Source: an uncultured Selenomonadales bacterium (GTDB lineage Bacteria > Bacillota_C > Negativicutes > Selenomonadales > Selenomonadaceae). From it: 7,599 nucleotides of DNA. This document shows, in pieces, positions 5,614 to 7,599 of this stretch. The stretch spans positions 1-7,599 of the forward strand of contig CAMJNB010000056.1 of NCBI GenBank assembly GCA_946407175.1, given 5' to 3'. The translations under genes were made by a program, and so were the position numbers. Below the pieces are notes generated by a model. The model saw only the letters and a list, made by a program, of their open reading frames with translations, did no database searches and had not been told where the DNA came from. Every line of letters starts with the position of its first letter. The first letter of the stretch is position 1.

Positions 5614-6807
5614 ATGAAATTTCCATTTTTCAACTCGGGTAAAAAATCTAACAAGAAAGTTACGAACATAAGCAACTTAGGCAGTCGAAATGCCGGCAAA
5701 AAAAGTATCGTGTCAAGGCTTGTCGGCATTTTACTGGCGCCTTTTAAGTGGCTTAAATCTCTTTTTGCAGAAGTGTCTTGGAAATTTATTTTATCGATAA
5801 TCGGCGGGCTGATTTTTTGCATTGCGGTAGTCGGCGCAGTTTTAATCTTCGTTGACCCCTCAAAAATTACGTCGCAAAGTGAACTCCGACCGCAGACTTA
5901 TGAAGGGGACGAAGGTAAGCGCGTACACGTTAAAATCAGTGATGGTATGTCCACCGCCGAAATTGCAGATATCCTTGAGGCTAAGGAAGTAATTGCCAGC
6001 AGTTTGAAATTTCGCATTGTTTCAAGACTGCGCAGTTACGACGGACAGCTTAAACCCGGCACGTACGTTTTTTACACCGGTATGAATGATGAGGACGTTT
6101 TCGCGAAACTTTTAACCGGCGAAAAATATCTCGTACGTTTTACCATTCCCGAAGGTTTCGGCGTCAAGGAAATTGCCGAGCGTCTGTACGGTCTTGACCT
6201 TATCGACAAGGAAGATTTTTTAAAGGCGGCGGAGGATTTCGCGCCTTACGGCTATATGCGCAAACATAAAAATGTGCGCTACGCGGCGGAAGGTTTTCTC
6301 TTCCCCGAAACATATTCGGTTGAAAGCGATACGCCTATTGAAGATATTTTGAAGATGATGGCGGGAGAATTTGACAAGCGCATAACGCCTGCAATGCGTG
6401 AAAAGGCGAAAGAGTTGGGCTTGTCGCTGTACGATTTAACTACGCTTGCGTCGCTTGTTGAAAGGGAAGTTCGATATCCCGAAGACAGAGCGATTGTCGC
6501 GCAGGTTTTTCTTAAGCGCTTGAAATTGAATATGCCGTTGCAGACCGACGCCAGCTTACAATACTTGCTTGACGAGCCGAAAGAAGATTTGACGATTGAG
6601 GACACGGAAATTGATTCACCGTACAACACGTATAAGCATGAGGGATTGCCGCCGGGACCTATTGCAAATCCCGGTATGGACGCGATAGAGGCCGTGCTGA
6701 ATCCTGCGCCGACGGATTATCTTTACTTCGTTGCGGACAGGCAAGGGCATAATCATTATTCGTACACGTACGACGAGCATTTAGTTTTAGTCAGTCAGTA
6801 TAGGTGA
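5614..6807 (+). CDS. mltG: Endolytic murein transglycosylase MltG (YceG-like)
   Basis: MltG cleaves nascent peptidoglycan strands at the outer face of the inner membrane and is thought to set glycan chain length. The 397-residue protein has a basic cytoplasmic N-terminus (1-55), one transmembrane helix (about 57-80), a LysM-like region (about 100-180) and the YceG catalytic domain. In the latter I see AEGFLFPETY (225-234), LASLVEREV (278-286) with the likely catalytic Glu283, LQTD (309-312), YNTY (337-340), GLPPGPIANPG (344-354) and YLYFVAD (370-376 region). All expected catalytic-domain motifs are present. The SD before ATG 5614 is weak (AGCGGG), consistent with coupling to the gene 8 bases upstream. 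The stop TGA (6805-6807) is inside heptamer tract G. Its partner in cell-wall synthesis cannot be told from this window, but dapB and asd upstream supply the diaminopimelate route. Confidence 0.96.
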   Translation: MKFPFFNSGKKSNKKVTNISNLGSRNAGKKSIVSRLVGILLAPFKWLKSLFAEVSWKFILSIIGGLIFCIAVVGAVLIFVDPSKITSQSELRPQTYEGDEGKRVHVKISDGMSTAEIADILEAKEVIASSLKFRIVSRLRSYDGQLKPGTYVFYTGMNDEDVFAKLLTGEKYLVRFTIPEGFGVKEIAERLYGLDLIDKEDFLKAAEDFAPYGYMRKHKNVRYAAEGFLFPETYSVESDTPIEDILKMMAGEFDKRITPAMREKAKELGLSLYDLTTLASLVEREVRYPEDRAIVAQVFLKRLKLNMPLQTDASLQYLLDEPKEDLTIEDTEIDSPYNTYKHEGLPPGPIANPGMDAIEAVLNPAPTDYLYFVADRQGHNHYSYTYDEHLVLVSQYR

Positions 6808-6880
6808 TTAGCTGGTAGCCGGTAGCCGGTAGCGATTAGTTTTTAGCCGTTAGCGGTTAGCTTGGAGCTTAGAGCTTAGA
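6804..6880. repeat. Heptanucleotide tract G, 11 units, between mltG and U32 gene
   Basis: Eleven consecutive 7-base units in perfect register: GTGATTA (6804), GCTGGTA, GCCGGTA (6818 and 6825), GCGATTA, GTTTTTA, GCCGTTA, GCGGTTA, GCTTGGA, and GCTTAGA (6867 and 6874). Rotated, these are GGTAGCC, ATTAGCT, GTTAGCG and TAGAGCT, the same NNTAGCN family as tracts B and C. It begins at the mltG stop TGA (6805-6807) and its last unit merges into the SD (AGAGG) of the next gene. Adjacent identical units suggest recent slippage. Confidence 0.95.
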
Positions 6881-6889
6881 GGAAACATT

Positions 6890-7599
6890 TTGAACGAAAC
6901 AAATATTGAACTTTTGGCGCCTGCAGGAAATTTTGAAAAGTTGCAAGCCGCCTTGATTTACGGTGCCGACGCCGTTTATATCGGCGGCAAAAATTTTAAT
7001 CTGCGCGCGTACGGCGATAATTTCGACGACGCTGAAATTTTAAAAGCCGTAGCTTTCACGCATAAACTTAAGAAAAAAATTTACGTCACGGTAAACATTT
7101 TCGCCGGCAATGATGACTTTGAAGAGCTTGCCGCGTACTTGAAATTTTTGGACGACGCCGGAGTTGACGCCGTTTTAATTTCGGATTTAGGCGTTTTCGA
7201 TTTAGCTAAAGACGTTACAAAAAATCTTTCACTGCACGTAAGCACGCAAGCCAACGTTACAAATTATCGCGCGGTAAATTTTTTTCACAGACTCGGTGCA
7301 AGCAGAATAGTTTTGGCGCGGGAGTTAAGTTTAAAGGAAATTGCGGAGATTAAATCTAAGTCGGACGTAGAATTGGAAATGTTTGTACACGGCGCAATGT
7401 GCATTTCGTATTCGGGACGTTGCTACCTTTCGCACTACTTGACAGGCAGGAGCGGCAATCGCGGTGAATGTACTCACTCTTGCCGCTGGAAATATTCACT
7501 CGTCGAGGAGAAAAGACCGAATGAATTTTTTGACGTCACTGAAGATGAACGCGGCGCCTACGTGATGAACTCTAAAGATTTATGCTTACTGCCCTGTCT
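6890..7599 (+). CDS. Peptidase U32 family protein (TrhP/YrrO-like), 3' end outside window
   Basis: The first 236 residues read as a U32 family protein. ELLAPAGNFEKLQAAL (7-22) and GADAVYIGG (25-33) open the TIM-barrel-like domain, and HVSTQANVTN lies at 116-125. The family signature FVHGAMCISYSGRC (165-178) is followed by the cysteine cluster GECTHSCRW (192-200). Cys171, 178, 194, 198 and 232 are candidates for the iron-sulfur cluster site. Members beside mltG in Firmicutes (YrrN/YrrO) act in prephenate-dependent tRNA uridine hydroxylation; a longer U32 protein of unknown substrate is equally possible because the C-terminus is missing. Protease activity is historical and doubtful. Start TTG 6890 with TAGAGGAAA 7 bases before it; that SD is formed by the end of tract G. 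In Bacillus a trmR-type methyltransferase gene (yrrM) sits between mltG and this gene; it is absent here. Confidence 0.93.
   Translation, partial: MNETNIELLAPAGNFEKLQAALIYGADAVYIGGKNFNLRAYGDNFDDAEILKAVAFTHKLKKKIYVTVNIFAGNDDFEELAAYLKFLDDAGVDAVLISDLGVFDLAKDVTKNLSLHVSTQANVTNYRAVNFFHRLGASRIVLARELSLKEIAEIKSKSDVELEMFVHGAMCISYSGRCYLSHYLTGRSGNRGECTHSCRWKYSLVEEKRPNEFFDVTEDERGAYVMNSKDLCLLPC

Noticed and set aside
5201..5626. 141-residue minus-strand ORF opposite the DUF1292 gene
   Set aside because: It is the shadow of an Asp/Glu-rich gene, which always yields a hydrophobic antisense frame; no SD or family motif.
354..6880. Repeat tracts as CRISPR arrays
   Set aside because: Units are 7 bases with no spacers and no cas genes.

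Overview
This window looks like a core-chromosome segment of a moderate-G+C Bacillota (Firmicutes). The order ireB, ruvX, DUF1292, mltG, peptidase U32 is a hallmark Firmicutes cluster, and rimP next to nusA is the classical transcription/translation operon. My guess, from gene content and style only, is Negativicutes. Several genes start with TTG or GTG behind clear Shine-Dalgarno (SD) sequences.

Layout. Bases 1-2270 are read on the minus strand: a promoter (2265-2293), a leader hairpin, rimP (1710-2156), a decayed AIPR-type abortive-infection (phage defence) gene (403-1626), and the 5' part of nusA (338 to the left edge). The divergent intergenic region 2157-2535 also carries a plus-strand promoter (2365-2393) with a palindrome beside it. 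From there on everything reads on the plus strand: dapB and asd (lysine/diaminopimelate and aspartate-family synthesis), ireB and ruvX (4-base overlap), a DUF1292 gene with a His/Cys-rich insert, mltG (peptidoglycan strand-length control), and the start of a peptidase U32/TrhP-type gene that runs off the right edge. I see no convincing rho-independent terminator between dapB and the right edge, so this may be one long transcription unit.

The most striking feature is not a gene. Seven intergenic spaces are filled by short tracts of degenerate 7-base tandem repeats related to NNTAGCN: 354-402, 1651-1713, 2431-2521, 3296-3337, 4365-4415, 5117-5151 (8/7-base variant) and 6804-6880. They keep strict 7-base register although individual units differ. 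Five of the six that follow an intact or decayed gene contain that gene's stop codon in their first units, and the sixth abuts it; most end a few bases before the next SD. Because 7 is not a multiple of 3 and nearly every unit holds TAG, TAA or TGA, each tract closes all three frames. Such heptanucleotide arrays at almost every gene border are the best candidate here for something undescribed.

The second point of interest is the decayed AIPR gene between rimP and nusA. It has heptamer tracts on both sides, an in-frame stop, a missing middle and a homopolymer frameshift, which points to a defence gene that entered an essential operon and then decayed.
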